Assembly: GCA_017436905.1 (NCBI GenBank)
Contig: JAFSCF010000014.1
Location: forward strand, 62,001 to 126,000
Source: Clostridia bacterium
GTDB taxonomy: Bacteria > Bacillota > Clostridia > UMGS1810
Direction: 5' to 3'
Length of the DNA stretch: 64,000 nucleotides
In this document: in pieces, positions 1-8,200 of the stretch
Layout of the letters: each line of letters starts with the position of its first letter
How positions within the stretch are numbered: position 1 is the stretch's first letter
Program-made: the position numbers and the translations under genes
Notes under the pieces: model-generated
What the model saw: the letters and a program-made list of their open reading frames with translations, nothing else
The model's database searches: none
Told to the model about the DNA's origin: nothing

Positions 1-1837
1 CGGCTATTACCTGCTGACGCACCTGTTCAACGGCACGGTTAGCCTCTTTTAAATCTTTCTTTTTCATAGCGGCACGGATGTCGGCAAGTGCAAGTTCACT
101 CTCAGCACGAGCATCTTCAATAATCTTCTGCGCCTCTTTGTGTGCTGCTTCTATTATTTTATCCGTTCTGCTCTCTAACGATTTATTTTTATTGGCAATT
201 CTGTCTTTTAAAAGTTCAATCTCCTGCTTGTATGCCAGGGCATTATCACGCTCACGCTCGGTATCACGGCGTGCGTTCTCCAAACTTGAAAGAACATCTT
301 CAAAATGCAGATTTTCACCGGCGATGCGTGATTTGGCATCTTCTATAATATCGCTGCTGATACCAAGTTTCTGTGATATTGCAAAAGCATTACTCTTACC
401 CGGTATACCGATTAGCAGTTTATAAGTAGGCGCAAGAGTTTCCACATCAAACTCGCACGACGCATTTTCTACTCTTGGGTTTGAAAGTGCATACGATTTA
501 AGTTCGCTGTAGTGGGTGGTAGCGGCAGACTTTGCACCTCGCAGGCGGATATTTTCGAGTATGCTTACGGCAAGTGCCGCACCCTCTACGGGGTCAGTAC
601 CTGCGCCAAGTTCGTCAAACAGACAAAGCGAACGATATGTTGCCTGCTCTAAAATCTTAACGATATTCACCATATGCGATGAAAACGTGCTAAGGCTTTG
701 CTCTATGCTCTGCTCGTCACCGATATCTGCAAAAACATCGTCAAATACTGATACCACAGAGCCCTCTTTAGCAGTTATGTGCATACCGGACTGCGCCATC
801 AATGTCATAATGCCGATTGTTTTTAGCACAACAGTTTTACCGCCGGTATTAGGACCGGTAATAACGAGTGTGTCAAAATCTTTACCGAGGTAGATGTCTG
901 TTGGCACAACCTTTTTGCGGTCGAGTAAAGGGTGTCGTGCCTGAATAAGATTTATATATCCGTCATCATTTAATATAGGTCTGAATGCATCATATTTAAG
1001 CGCAAATTTTGCCTTTGCAAATATAAGGTCAAGGTCTGCAATGCAGTTGTATGTCATCTCTAACAGTTGGCAATAGCCTGCAATTTCGCCCGAAAGTTCC
1101 CTTAAAATGCGCTCAATTTCTTCTTTCTCTTTGTTTTTGAGCATGCGGATTTCATTGTCTGCCTCAACAACTGCATCAGGCTCTATAAAAAGGGTAATTC
1201 CGCTTGACGATGTATCGTGCACAATACCACGTATACTTCCCTTGTGCTCTGCTTTTACAGGCACAACGTATCTATCAGAACGCATAGTTATAATCGGCTC
1301 TTGCAGATACTTTGAATTCTTTGCAATAATATTATGCAGAATTTCTTTAACTTTACCCTCGGTAGAACGGATTTTTCTGCGTATTGCAGAAAGTTCGCTG
1401 CTGGCGGTATCAGAAATGGTTTCTTCGTCTTCTATACAATCGAAAATTTTGCTTTCGAGTTTTTTATCTTCAAAAAGTGCCTCGATGTATTCCTCTATTG
1501 CTTCACATTCAATATCATCAGGATAAGATTTTAACTTGCGTGATGTTTTTAAAACCTTTCCAATATCAAGTATATCAGCAGGAGAAAGCACACCGCCCAT
1601 ATCGGCACGTTTTAAACTGCTGCGTATGTCCGATTTACAGTAAACGGGCGGATTTCCCTTTTTGACAATAAGGTTCATAGCGCAGGCAGTCTGCTCCTGC
1701 ATCATATTAATTTCTTTTATGTCGGAAGACGGCTCAAGCGAGAATGCACGCATACGTGAAAGTTCAATTACGGCAAATTCGCTTAGCATAGAACGTATTT
1801 TATCAAATTCCAAAGTTGTATATACTTTTTCGTTCAC
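1..1837 (-). CDS. mutS2: Endonuclease MutS2 (3' end outside window)
   Basis: MutS-family ATPase that in Firmicutes acts on branched DNA or stalled ribosomes. It reads right to left from a GTG at 1835-1837 preceded by GAAAGGA; no ATG fits. About 612 residues are visible, against roughly 790 in the family. The N-terminal core runs into an ATPase with Walker A GPNTGGKT near residue 328 and a Walker B-type LFDELGAGTDP, followed by a Lys/Glu-rich coiled coil that runs off the window. The C-terminal KOW and Smr nuclease domains would lie beyond base 1 and cannot be seen. It is separated from rdgB by a terminator. The family is certain; which of the two described roles applies is not readable here. 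Confidence 0.95.
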   Translation of the reverse strand, partial: MNEKVYTTLEFDKIRSMLSEFAVIELSRMRAFSLEPSSDIKEINMMQEQTACAMNLIVKKGNPPVYCKSDIRSSLKRADMGGVLSPADILDIGKVLKTSRKLKSYPDDIECEAIEEYIEALFEDKKLESKIFDCIEDEETISDTASSELSAIRRKIRSTEGKVKEILHNIIAKNSKYLQEPIITMRSDRYVVPVKAEHKGSIRGIVHDTSSSGITLFIEPDAVVEADNEIRMLKNKEKEEIERILRELSGEIAGYCQLLEMTYNCIADLDLIFAKAKFALKYDAFRPILNDDGYINLIQARHPLLDRKKVVPTDIYLGKDFDTLVITGPNTGGKTVVLKTIGIMTLMAQSGMHITAKEGSVVSVFDDVFADIGDEQSIEQSLSTFSSHMVNIVKILEQATYRSLCLFDELGAGTDPVEGAALAVSILENIRLRGAKSAATTHYSELKSYALSNPRVENASCEFDVETLAPTYKLLIGIPGKSNAFAISQKLGISSDIIEDAKSRIAGENLHFEDVLSSLENARRDTERERDNALAYKQEIELLKDRIANKNKSLESRTDKIIEAAHKEAQKIIEDARAESELALADIRAAMKKKDLKEANRAVEQVRQQVIA

Positions 1838-1858
1838 TTTATCATTCCTTTCAAAATG

Positions 1859-1887
1859 GTAAAAAAGGCGTAGCATTGCCACGCCTT
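1859..1887 (-). terminator. Intrinsic terminator after rdgB
   Basis: On the minus strand a 7-bp stem AAGGCGT/ACGCCTT (1881-1887 with 1865-1871) is followed by a T-run. It sits between rdgB and mutS2, so mutS2 probably relies on read-through or a promoter I did not identify. Confidence 0.75.
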
Positions 1888-1895
1888 GCGTATCA

Positions 1896-2468
1896 TTATT
1901 TATTCAAAAATTCCGCCAATGCTTTAAGTGCTTTTGCTCTGTGGCTGATTTCGTCTTTTATGCTGCTGCTAAGTTGACCAAATGTTTTGTCGTAGCCGTC
2001 GGGAATAAATATCGGGTCGTAGCCAAAACCGTTTGCGCCCTTGGACTCAAAATCAAGCGTGCCACGCACAATGCCCTCAAATATATGTTTTTCGCCATCA
2101 GGCAGAATAAGTGCCATGGCGCAAGCAAACTGTGCACCACGGTTTTCGGCATTTTCAACCTCTTCCAAAAGTTTTACCACTCTGTCCTCGTCGGTTGCAT
2201 CTTCGCCACAGTATCTCGCGCTGTATATGCCCGGGGCACCGTTTAATATGTCTACCTCAATGCCTGAATCGTCTGCAATAACTGCGCACGAGGTATGCTC
2301 TGCCACGGCAGCGGCTTTGAGCATAGCATTTTCGGCAAAAGTAGTGCCGTTTTCGTCAACGTCGATATTAACGCCGATTTCCGCCTGGCTCATAACATTG
2401 TGGTCGCCGAGTATTTTTTTGATTTCTTTAATTTTACCTTTGTTTTTTGTTGCTACTATTATATCCAT
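1896..2468 (-). CDS. rdgB: XTP/dITP pyrophosphatase (RdgB/HAM1 family)
   Basis: Hydrolyses non-canonical purine triphosphates (XTP, dITP, ITP) to monophosphates and keeps them out of DNA and RNA. The 190 residues match the family length. The N-terminal ATKNKGKIKEI nucleotide-binding motif, IADDSGIEVD and the C-terminal FGYDPIF and SHRAKAL signatures are all present. The ATG is preceded by AAGGTG. It starts 11 bases after the galK stop and so is probably co-transcribed with it; a terminator follows. Confidence 0.95.
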   Translation of the reverse strand: MDIIVATKNKGKIKEIKKILGDHNVMSQAEIGVNIDVDENGTTFAENAMLKAAAVAEHTSCAVIADDSGIEVDILNGAPGIYSARYCGEDATDEDRVVKLLEEVENAENRGAQFACAMALILPDGEKHIFEGIVRGTLDFESKGANGFGYDPIFIPDGYDKTFGQLSSSIKDEISHRAKALKALAEFLNK

Positions 2469-2479
2469 TTATTTTCACC

Positions 2480-3664
2480 TTATTTGAGTTCTTTTCCGCC
2501 ATCGCCTAATTCCGTTACATAAAAATCTGCAGTTAAGCCTGTGATCTCAGTATATGCTTTTCCCACTTTTTCTATAAATTCATCAACGCAGTCCTGTTCA
2601 ACAATGCTTACGGTTGAGCCGCCAAAGCCCGCACCTGTCATACGTGAGCCTACAGTACCGCTTATTTTGCGTGCTTCGTCAACGAGTGTATCAAGTTCTA
2701 AGCAGGTAACTTCGTAAAGGTCACGCAAAGAATCATGCGATGCGTTCATAAGTCTGCCAAACTCAGCAATATCGCCTTTGCCAAGTGCATCAACAGAACG
2801 CAGAACTCTGTCGTCCTCGCAGATAACGTGCTCTACCCTTTTAAGAACAATTTCGTCGTCAATAAGATGCTTGTGTGCTTCAAATTCTTCTCTGCTGATT
2901 TCGCCTAAGCAGGTTTTAGCGGGCATAGCCGTTTTTAAAATTTCAAGTCCTGTTTCACATTCGAGTCTTCTCTGGTTATACGCAGAAGAACCGAGTGAGT
3001 GTTTTTTGTTTGTGTTGGCAATAACAATCTTCTTACCTTTTAAATCAAGTTCTACATATTTATAAGATAAATCTTTGCAGTCTAAGAAAATAGCATGTCC
3101 TTCTTTACCCATAGCAGAGGAAAACTGGTCCATAATTCCGCATTTAACGCCTATGTAATTGTGTTCTGCCATCTGGCTGATTTTAGCCATTTCAATCATA
3201 TCTACGGGGGTAGTGATACCGTTTTTCTCATTAGACAATGTTGCAATGCAAAGTGCCGTTGAAACCTCTATAGCGGCAGAAGATGAAAGACCGCTGCCGT
3301 GGGGTGTGGTGTCGTCGTAGAGCATATCCATACCCATAACGTCATAGCCGTTTTTAAGCATCTCATATGCAACACCAAGTTGATAGTCGCCCCATTTGAT
3401 GTCTTTGTAATTTTCGAGGTTGTCAATATCTGCCTCAACCATAATTTTAAGGTCTGATGCCATAAGGCGGATTTTTCTGTCACCTCTTACTCTGCAGAGA
3501 ATGGTTGTTTTCATTTTAAGAGCACCGGGAAATACATAACCACCATTATAGTCGGTATGCTCTCCAATAAGGTTCACTCTGCCAGGTGATGCAAAGGCAC
3601 GTATATCTTTATCTTCGCCACCGAAATATTCTAAAAACATAGATTTCATTTCTTTAATTTCCAT
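2480..3664 (-). CDS. galK: Galactokinase
   Basis: GHMP-family kinase that phosphorylates galactose to galactose 1-phosphate, the first step of the Leloir pathway. The galactokinase signature GRVNLIGEHTDYN lies near residue 30, the ATP-binding GSGLSSSAA near residue 125 and the C-terminal GAGFGGS motif near residue 340. I chose the ATG at 3662-3664 because GGAG lies 9 bases upstream and it gives 394 residues, the usual length; an in-frame ATG 12 codons earlier lacks a ribosome site. No galT, galE or sugar transporter is adjacent, so galK stands apart from a galactose operon. Confidence 0.95.
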   Translation of the reverse strand: MEIKEMKSMFLEYFGGEDKDIRAFASPGRVNLIGEHTDYNGGYVFPGALKMKTTILCRVRGDRKIRLMASDLKIMVEADIDNLENYKDIKWGDYQLGVAYEMLKNGYDVMGMDMLYDDTTPHGSGLSSSAAIEVSTALCIATLSNEKNGITTPVDMIEMAKISQMAEHNYIGVKCGIMDQFSSAMGKEGHAIFLDCKDLSYKYVELDLKGKKIVIANTNKKHSLGSSAYNQRRLECETGLEILKTAMPAKTCLGEISREEFEAHKHLIDDEIVLKRVEHVICEDDRVLRSVDALGKGDIAEFGRLMNASHDSLRDLYEVTCLELDTLVDEARKISGTVGSRMTGAGFGGSTVSIVEQDCVDEFIEKVGKAYTEITGLTADFYVTELGDGGKELK

Positions 3665-3702
3665 GTGAACACGCTCCGTTTTGTTAATATTTATATACAA
3701 TG

Positions 3703-3731
3703 ATTATATACTGAATTGCGCTTATAGTCAA
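3703..3731 (-). promoter_or_regulatory. Sigma-A promoter for galK-rdgB
   Basis: On the minus strand TTGACT (3726-3731), a 17-bp spacer and TATAAT (3703-3708) point at galK about 40 bases away. Confidence 0.8.
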
Positions 3732-3770
3732 GATAATGTAAGTTTAATTAACATTAAAACACAAAATATA

Positions 3771-3799
3771 TTGAAATATGGCAAAATATATTGTATAAT
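3771..3799 (+). promoter_or_regulatory. Promoter of the 23-codon peptide gene
   Basis: TTGAAA (3771-3776), 17 bp, TATAAT (3794-3799). It predicts a leader of about 90 nt starting near 3806. The leader can fold by pairing TGGCATAA (3819-3826) with TTATGCCA (3861-3868). Confidence 0.8.
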
Positions 3800-3896
3800 A
3801 ATTGGCGTCAGAGAAATCTGGCATAAAGGTAAGACTGAAAACAGTGTAAAAACTGGGCGGTTATGCCATCATCTCTATAAAAGGAGGTGATCGCTT

Positions 3897-3968
3897 ATGG
3901 ACGAGAATTACATAATTACTTTTATGATAATTTTATTGCTTTCGTTAGCATTAACCATAAAAAAATAA
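3897..3968 (+). CDS. Putative type I toxin-like membrane peptide (23 aa)
   Basis: A 23-codon frame, MDEN followed by one hydrophobic helix rich in Ile/Leu and ending in KK. It is preceded at 3881-3892 by AAGGAGGTGATC, a full-length match to the anti-Shine-Dalgarno end of 16S rRNA. It has its own promoter and its stop codon lies within an 11-bp terminator stem. A strong promoter runs toward it from the other side (see the antisense RNA). One short hydrophobic peptide, an exceptional ribosome site and a converging antisense RNA together describe small holin-like type I toxins of Firmicutes. The toxin role is inference; no family match could be run. The gene is too short for ordinary gene callers. 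Confidence 0.7.
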   Translation: MDENYIITFMIILLLSLALTIKK

Positions 3969-4042
3969 CACGCCCCGTCAAAGCCGTGTTATTTTAAAAT
4001 AATACCGTTTTGGCATAACCGTTTGAAGTCTTGCCTTTTTCT
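3955..4042 (-). ncRNA. Antisense RNA converging on the 23-codon peptide gene
   Basis: Predicted ~85-nt transcript from the minus-strand promoter at 4049-4077, ending at the shared hairpin 3962-3995 followed by a T-run. It overlaps the last codons and terminator of the peptide mRNA. Its 5' part carries AAAGGCAAGACT and CGGTTATGCCA. The peptide leader carries AAAGGTAAGACT and CGGTTATGCCA on the other strand, so the two RNAs have related leaders. Its UUAUGCCA can pair with UGGCAUAA in the peptide leader. This is the arrangement of type I antitoxin RNAs; the function is inferred. Confidence 0.65.
3962..3995. terminator. Shared bidirectional terminator of the toxin-like locus
   Basis: Perfect 11-bp arms AAAATAACACG (3962-3972) and CGTGTTATTTT (3985-3995) with a 12-base loop. 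The T-run is strongest on the minus strand, which terminates the antisense RNA. Confidence 0.8.
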
Positions 4043-4048
4043 ATGTTT

Positions 4049-4077
4049 ATTATATTAAATCTAATATATTTTGTCAA
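4049..4077 (-). promoter_or_regulatory. Consensus promoter of the antisense RNA
   Basis: On the minus strand TTGACA (4072-4077), exactly 17 bp, TATAAT (4049-4054): a perfect sigma-A match, stronger than the peptide promoter. An excess of antitoxin RNA would be expected from this. Confidence 0.85.
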
Positions 4078-4126
4078 CATATTTTTTAAATTTTTATTCG
4101 GATAACGATCTTTGTACAAAAACATA

Positions 4127-4155
4127 TTGCAAAATCACACACTTAATGATATAAT
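4127..4155 (+). promoter_or_regulatory. Promoter of hairpin RNA copy 1
   Basis: TTGCAA (4127-4132), 17 bp, TATAAT (4150-4155), then four bases to TTGCGACATA. Copy 2 at 38.5 kb has the same four-base spacing, so the promoter appears to be part of the repeated unit. Confidence 0.8.
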
Positions 4156-4161
4156 AAATTT

Positions 4162-4305
4162 GCGACATAGTTTAATATTATATACCTGCAAGTTTACGTT
4201 TGTTAAAAACGTATGCTTTGTTTGTTATACTTGTAGGTATAAACTATGTCGCAATAGGAACAAGGCTGCGTTTTTTTGCGTGGCTTTGTGCCACGCATTT
4301 TTTAT
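4162..4305 (+). ncRNA. Hairpin small RNA, UUGCGACAUA family, copy 1
   Basis: Predicted ~144-nt RNA. The 5' arm TTGCGACATAGTTTA (4160-4174) pairs with TAAACTATGTCGCAA (4240-4254). A second helix, 4181-4193 with 4229-4241, continues the rod, with a bulge on the 5' side. A linker containing AGGAA follows, then a terminator stem TGCGTGGC/GCCACGCA (4277-4284 with 4290-4297) and a T-run. No reading frame with a ribosome site lies inside. Copy 2 at 38343-38489 has the same promoter spacing, closing sequence, linker motif and length. The inner helices differ in sequence but keep the fold. I do not recognise the RNA family. Confidence 0.7.
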
Positions 4306-4381
4306 TTTAAGAGGGTGATACCTTTGGGCATTTAAAGAACATATCATATGGAACAAGTAACAGAAAAAATATTTTCCTGCT

Positions 4382-4397
4382 TTGCGACATAACTGAA
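4382..4397 (+). repeat. Solo copy of the TTGCGACATAACTGAA sequence
   Basis: Sixteen bases identical to the 5' end of hairpin RNA copy 2, without the second arm and without a promoter at the usual spacing. It abuts the terminator of the XRE gene. Probably a remnant of a third copy. Confidence 0.6.
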
Positions 4398-4424
4398 AAA
4401 GGGCACGGATAACTCCGTGCCCTT
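4396..4424 (-). terminator. Terminator of the XRE regulator gene
   Basis: Stem GGGCACGG (4401-4408) with CCGTGCCC (4415-4422), followed on the minus strand by TTTTT. Confidence 0.8.
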
Positions 4425-4432
4425 CCTCATTT

Positions 4433-4678
4433 TTACTTTTCTTCAAAAAGTTTTTCCATACTTACATTTAGTATTTTTGAAATTACAAATAATTCTATAT
4501 CAGTCGCTATGCGATGCTGCCCCTCCAGTTTAGAATAACTGGTAGGGTTAATGTCACACCCCATCGTTTGCATTTTAGAAATAAAGTCTTTTTGTTTTAT
4601 ACCCTTTTCCTTACGAAGCCGTTCAATATTTCTGCCAACCATATTGATGTTTCCGTAACCGTTTTTCCTCAGTTTCAT
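4433..4678 (-). CDS. XRE-family helix-turn-helix regulator
   Basis: An 81-residue DNA-binding protein. Residues 17-77 form a Cro/C1-type helix-turn-helix (NIERLRKEKGIKQKDF, then SYSKLEGQHRIA). No sensor domain is present, so it probably acts as a simple repressor. The ATG follows AGGAGGG. It is transcribed away from the small gene at 4805. A perfect 19-bp-arm palindrome between the two genes overlaps the -10 region of the 4805 promoter, so mutual or autoregulation is likely. Targets beyond this pair are unknown. Confidence 0.85.
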   Translation of the reverse strand: MKLRKNGYGNINMVGRNIERLRKEKGIKQKDFISKMQTMGCDINPTSYSKLEGQHRIATDIELFVISKILNVSMEKLFEEK

Positions 4679-4728
4679 TATCCGTACCCTCCTGCCCTCC
4701 TATAGAGAAAGTATATCTATAAAAAGTA

Positions 4729-4780
4729 TTGACATAATTCCGTAAAAGAATTATAATTAAAATAATTCTTTTACGGAATT
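4729..4780 (+). promoter_or_regulatory. Consensus promoter with overlapping palindromic operator
   Basis: TTGACA (4729-4734), 17 bp, TATAAT (4752-4757), directed at the gene at 4805. A perfect inverted repeat with 19-base arms AATTCCGTAAAAGAATTAT (4736-4754) and its complement (4762-4780) covers the spacer, the -10 box and the start site. A repressor bound there would block polymerase; the adjacent XRE protein is the obvious candidate. Confidence 0.8.
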
Positions 4781-4804
4781 AAAATTTGGGTAAGGGGAAT
4801 GTCT

Positions 4805-5107
4805 ATGAATTTTAGAGAAATGGCTGACAGAGCAGATATTGCAAATATACATTCGTTTATTACATACGGTGCAGAGGGCTTTAAAGATTTATCAGAAAAA
4901 AATTATGCCGAGCGCATAAAGGAAGCACAACTAAAAATAAGCGATTACCTACAAAACAGTTTTAAAAATCAGGAACAACTTGACGAAATGCTGGAACTTA
5001 TTTTCAGTATGACCGAGGTTTACGAAGATGTGTATTTTGAGGCTGGTATGCTATTGGGCGCAAAACTTGGTTACACTCTTAAAGAAAAGATGAAAGAACT
5101 CGAATAA
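4805..5107 (+). CDS. Small helical protein with C-terminal FExGxxLGxK motif
   Basis: A 100-residue, charged, predicted all-helical cytoplasmic protein that I cannot assign to a named function. The ATG at 4805 has AAGGGG at a 7-base spacing; an in-frame ATG at 4799 is too close to the ribosome site. The C-terminal part, YFEAGMLLGAKLGY, resembles FFEMGFILGWKKE of the protein at 38017-38322, and both are ~100 aa and helical before that motif. It is driven by a consensus promoter under a palindromic operator and divergent from an XRE gene, which suggests tight repression. Both paralogues lie near copies of the UUGCGACAUA hairpin RNA. It may belong to a clostridial domain of unknown function; I could not check. 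Confidence 0.75.
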   Translation: MNFREMADRADIANIHSFITYGAEGFKDLSEKNYAERIKEAQLKISDYLQNSFKNQEQLDEMLELIFSMTEVYEDVYFEAGMLLGAKLGYTLKEKMKELE

Positions 5108-5150
5108 CAACAGCACATTTTTGCATATGCAAAAATGTGCTGTTGTTGTT
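5106..5150. terminator. Terminator after the small helical protein
   Basis: Perfect 20-bp arms at 5106-5125 and 5128-5147 with a two-base centre, then TTTT on the plus strand. Confidence 0.85.
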
Positions 5151-5157
5151 TTATAAG

Positions 5158-5203
5158 ACAAAACCTCTCAAAAAGGCTTTAATATGCCAATTTGAGAGGT
5201 TTA
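5158..5203. terminator. Terminator of rpoBC
   Basis: Arms AAACCTCTCAAA (5161-5172) and TTTGAGAGGTTT (5191-5202), 9 bases past the rpoC stop. T-rich on both sides, so it can stop transcripts from either direction. Confidence 0.8.
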
Positions 5204-5211
5204 ATTTTTTA

Positions 5212-8200
5212 TTACAGTTCAGATATATCAATCTTATCGTCTGTATGAACGATAGGAGTAACAACGTCAACATCAGAGTAAATCTGCATACCTGTACCTG
5301 CAGGAATGAGTTTACCGATGATAACATTTTCCTTAAGACCGATAAGCGGATCAATTTTACCCTTGGTAGCGGCGTCTGTAAGAACTCTTGTAGTTTCCTG
5401 GAACGACGCTGCCGACAGGAACGAGTCTGTAGCAAGAGCAGTTTTGGTAATACCAAGCAATACGGGCTTGCAAACAGGAGGTGTTTTACCCTCTGCAACC
5501 GCCTCTTCATATACTGCGTCAAACTCAGCCTTATCAACCATTGAGCCGATAAGCAGGTTTGTATCGCCCTGTTCTTCTACACGCACCTTTCTGAGCATCT
5601 GGCGAACGATAACCTCGATATGTTTATCGTTAATATCGATACCCTGCAGACGGTATACACGCTGTACTTCCTGAATAAGGTAATCCTGAACAGCGGTAAC
5701 GCCTTTAATACGGAGCAGGTCATGCGGGTATACAGAACCTTCTGTAAGTTCGTCACCTGCTTTAAGCGCCTGACCGTTCTCAACTTTAATTCTTGAGCCG
5801 TATGGGATAAGGTAAGTGTTTTTCTCGCCTGTTTCCTGATTGGTAACAACGATTTCACGTTTCTTATTGGTTTCAACAAGTTCTGCCACACCGTCGGTAT
5901 CTGTTACAACAGCCAGACCCTTAGGTTTACGTGCTTCAAACAATTCCTCAACACGGGGCAGACCCTGAGTGATATCTTCACCCGCAACACCACCGGTATG
6001 GAATGTTCTCATTGTAAGCTGTGTACCGGGCTCACCGATAGACTGAGCAGCGATGATACCAACTGCTTCACCGGCATTAACAAGTTTGCCGTTTGAAAGG
6101 TTAGAACCGTAGCACTTAGCACAAACGCCCACACGTGAGTGACAGGTAAGAATACTTCTTATTTTAACAGCCTTAATACCTGCAGCCACAACTTTAGAAG
6201 CATCTGTTTCTGTCATAAGTTGTTCAGCAGCAACGATAAGTTCGCCTGTTTCGGGATGGAAAATATCTTCCATAGAAACTCTGCCAACGAGTCTGTCATG
6301 CAGTGACTCGATAAGTTCATTGCCGTCTTTAATATCCACCGCAATGATACCATCGTGAGTTCCGCAGTCGTGCTCGCGGATAATAACGTCCTGAGATACG
6401 TCTACCAAACGTCTTGTAAGGTAACCAGAGTCCGCTGTACGCAGAGCAGTATCGGCAAGACCTTTACGTGCACCGTGAGTTGAAATAAAGTATTCAAGTA
6501 CGTTAAGACCTTCACGGAAGTTAGCCTTGATAGGAATTTCGATTGCTCGACCTGATGTATCTGCCATCAGACCACGCATACCGGCAAGCTGTTTAATCTG
6601 GTCTTTACTACCACGCGCACCGGAAGTTGCCATCATATAGATGGGGTTGAATTCGTCAAGGTTATCCATAAGCGCATTAGAAATGCTGTCAACTGTTTCG
6701 TTCCATGTTTTGATAACGCTGTTATAACGCTCTTCATCAGAAATACGTCCACGTTTGTACTGCATTGTAATCTTGTCAACTGCTTTTTCTGCCTCAACAA
6801 GGATTTCGTTCTTAGACTCAGGAATTTCCATATCAGATACGCTGATGGTGATAGCGCCTCTTGTAGAGAATTTAAAGCCAAGTGCTTTAATTTTATCAAG
6901 AACTTCTGCAGTTTCGGTTGTGTTATGAACACGTATGCAGTTATCAACAATTTTACCGAGAACTTTTTTATCAACAACGAAGTTTACTTCAAGTTCAAAT
7001 TCGTTATCGGGGTTAGTTCTATCAACAAAACCTAAATCCTGAGGGATATTGGCATTGAATATAAGACGACCAACGGTTGCGTCGATAATCTTTGATCTGC
7101 GCTCGCCGTTTAAGCCGATTTTCTCTCTGAGCACTTTAATAGGTGCGTGCAGACCAACTGCGCCCATATTATATGCAAAGATTGCCTCGTCATAAGATGA
7201 GAAATATTTGCCTTCGCCGGGCTCGCCGGGTTTCTGTATAGTAAGGTAGTAACTACCAAGAACCATGTCCTGAGTAGGTACTGTTACGGCTTTACCGTCC
7301 TGGGGTTTAAGCACGTTGTTTGCAGAAAGCATTAAGAATCTTGCCTCTGCCTGAGCCTCGGGTGAAAGCGGTACGTGAACAGCCATCTGGTCACCGTCGA
7401 AGTCGGCGTTGTACGCTGTACATACCAACGGGTGCAGTTTGAGTGCTCTGCCTTCAACCAAGATAGGCTCAAACGCCTGAATACCAAGTCTGTGAAGTGT
7501 AGGAGCACGGTTCAAAAGAACGGGGTGCTCTTTGATAACGTCTTCAAGCATATCCCAAACTTCGGGACGAACACGCTCAACCATACGTTTAGCGCTCTTG
7601 ATATTATGGCAGAAGCCATCGCTTACAAGGCGTTTCATTACAAAAGGTTTAAAAAGTTCGAGTGCCATTTCTTTAGGCAGACCGCACTGATAAATCTTAA
7701 GTTCAGGGCCTACAACGATAACCGAACGGCCTGAATAGTCAACACGTTTACCGAGCAGGTTCTGTCTGAATCGTCCCTGCTTACCTTTAAGCATATCGGA
7801 AAGCGATTTCAAAGGACGGTTTGAAGAACCTGTAACAGGTCTGCCGCGTCTGCCGTTATCGATAAGTGCGTCAACTGCTTCCTGAAGCATTCTCTTTTCG
7901 TTTCTAACGATGATATCAGGTGCTTCAAGTTCTAACAGTCTTCTTAAGCGGTTATTTCTGTTAATAACACGTCTGTAAAGGTCGTTAAGGTCAGATGTTG
8001 CAAATCTGCCGCCGTCAAGTTGTACCATAGGACGGATTTCGGGCGGAATTACGGGCACAACGTCCATAACCATCCACTCGGGCTTATTGCCTGAAAGTCT
8101 GAATGCCTCTACAACTTCAAGGCGTTTAACTATTCTTACTTTTTTCTGGCCCTGCGCTTCTTCAAGTTCTTTTTTGAGTTCTTCGGAAGTCTTTTCAAGG

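Noticed and set aside
3681-3890. A 69-codon plus-strand frame before the 23-codon peptide
   Set aside because: It starts opposite the galK promoter with no ribosome site and runs through the peptide gene's promoter and leader.
4348-4392. A 14-codon plus-strand frame downstream of hairpin RNA copy 1, ending in the solo TTTGCGACATAA sequence
   Set aside because: It is very short and has no ribosome site. It could be a decayed gene, but nothing supports translation.
4225-4446. A 73-codon minus-strand frame over the hairpin RNA and XRE terminator
   Set aside because: It runs through the RNA copy 1 hairpin, its terminator and the XRE terminator, and has no ribosome site.
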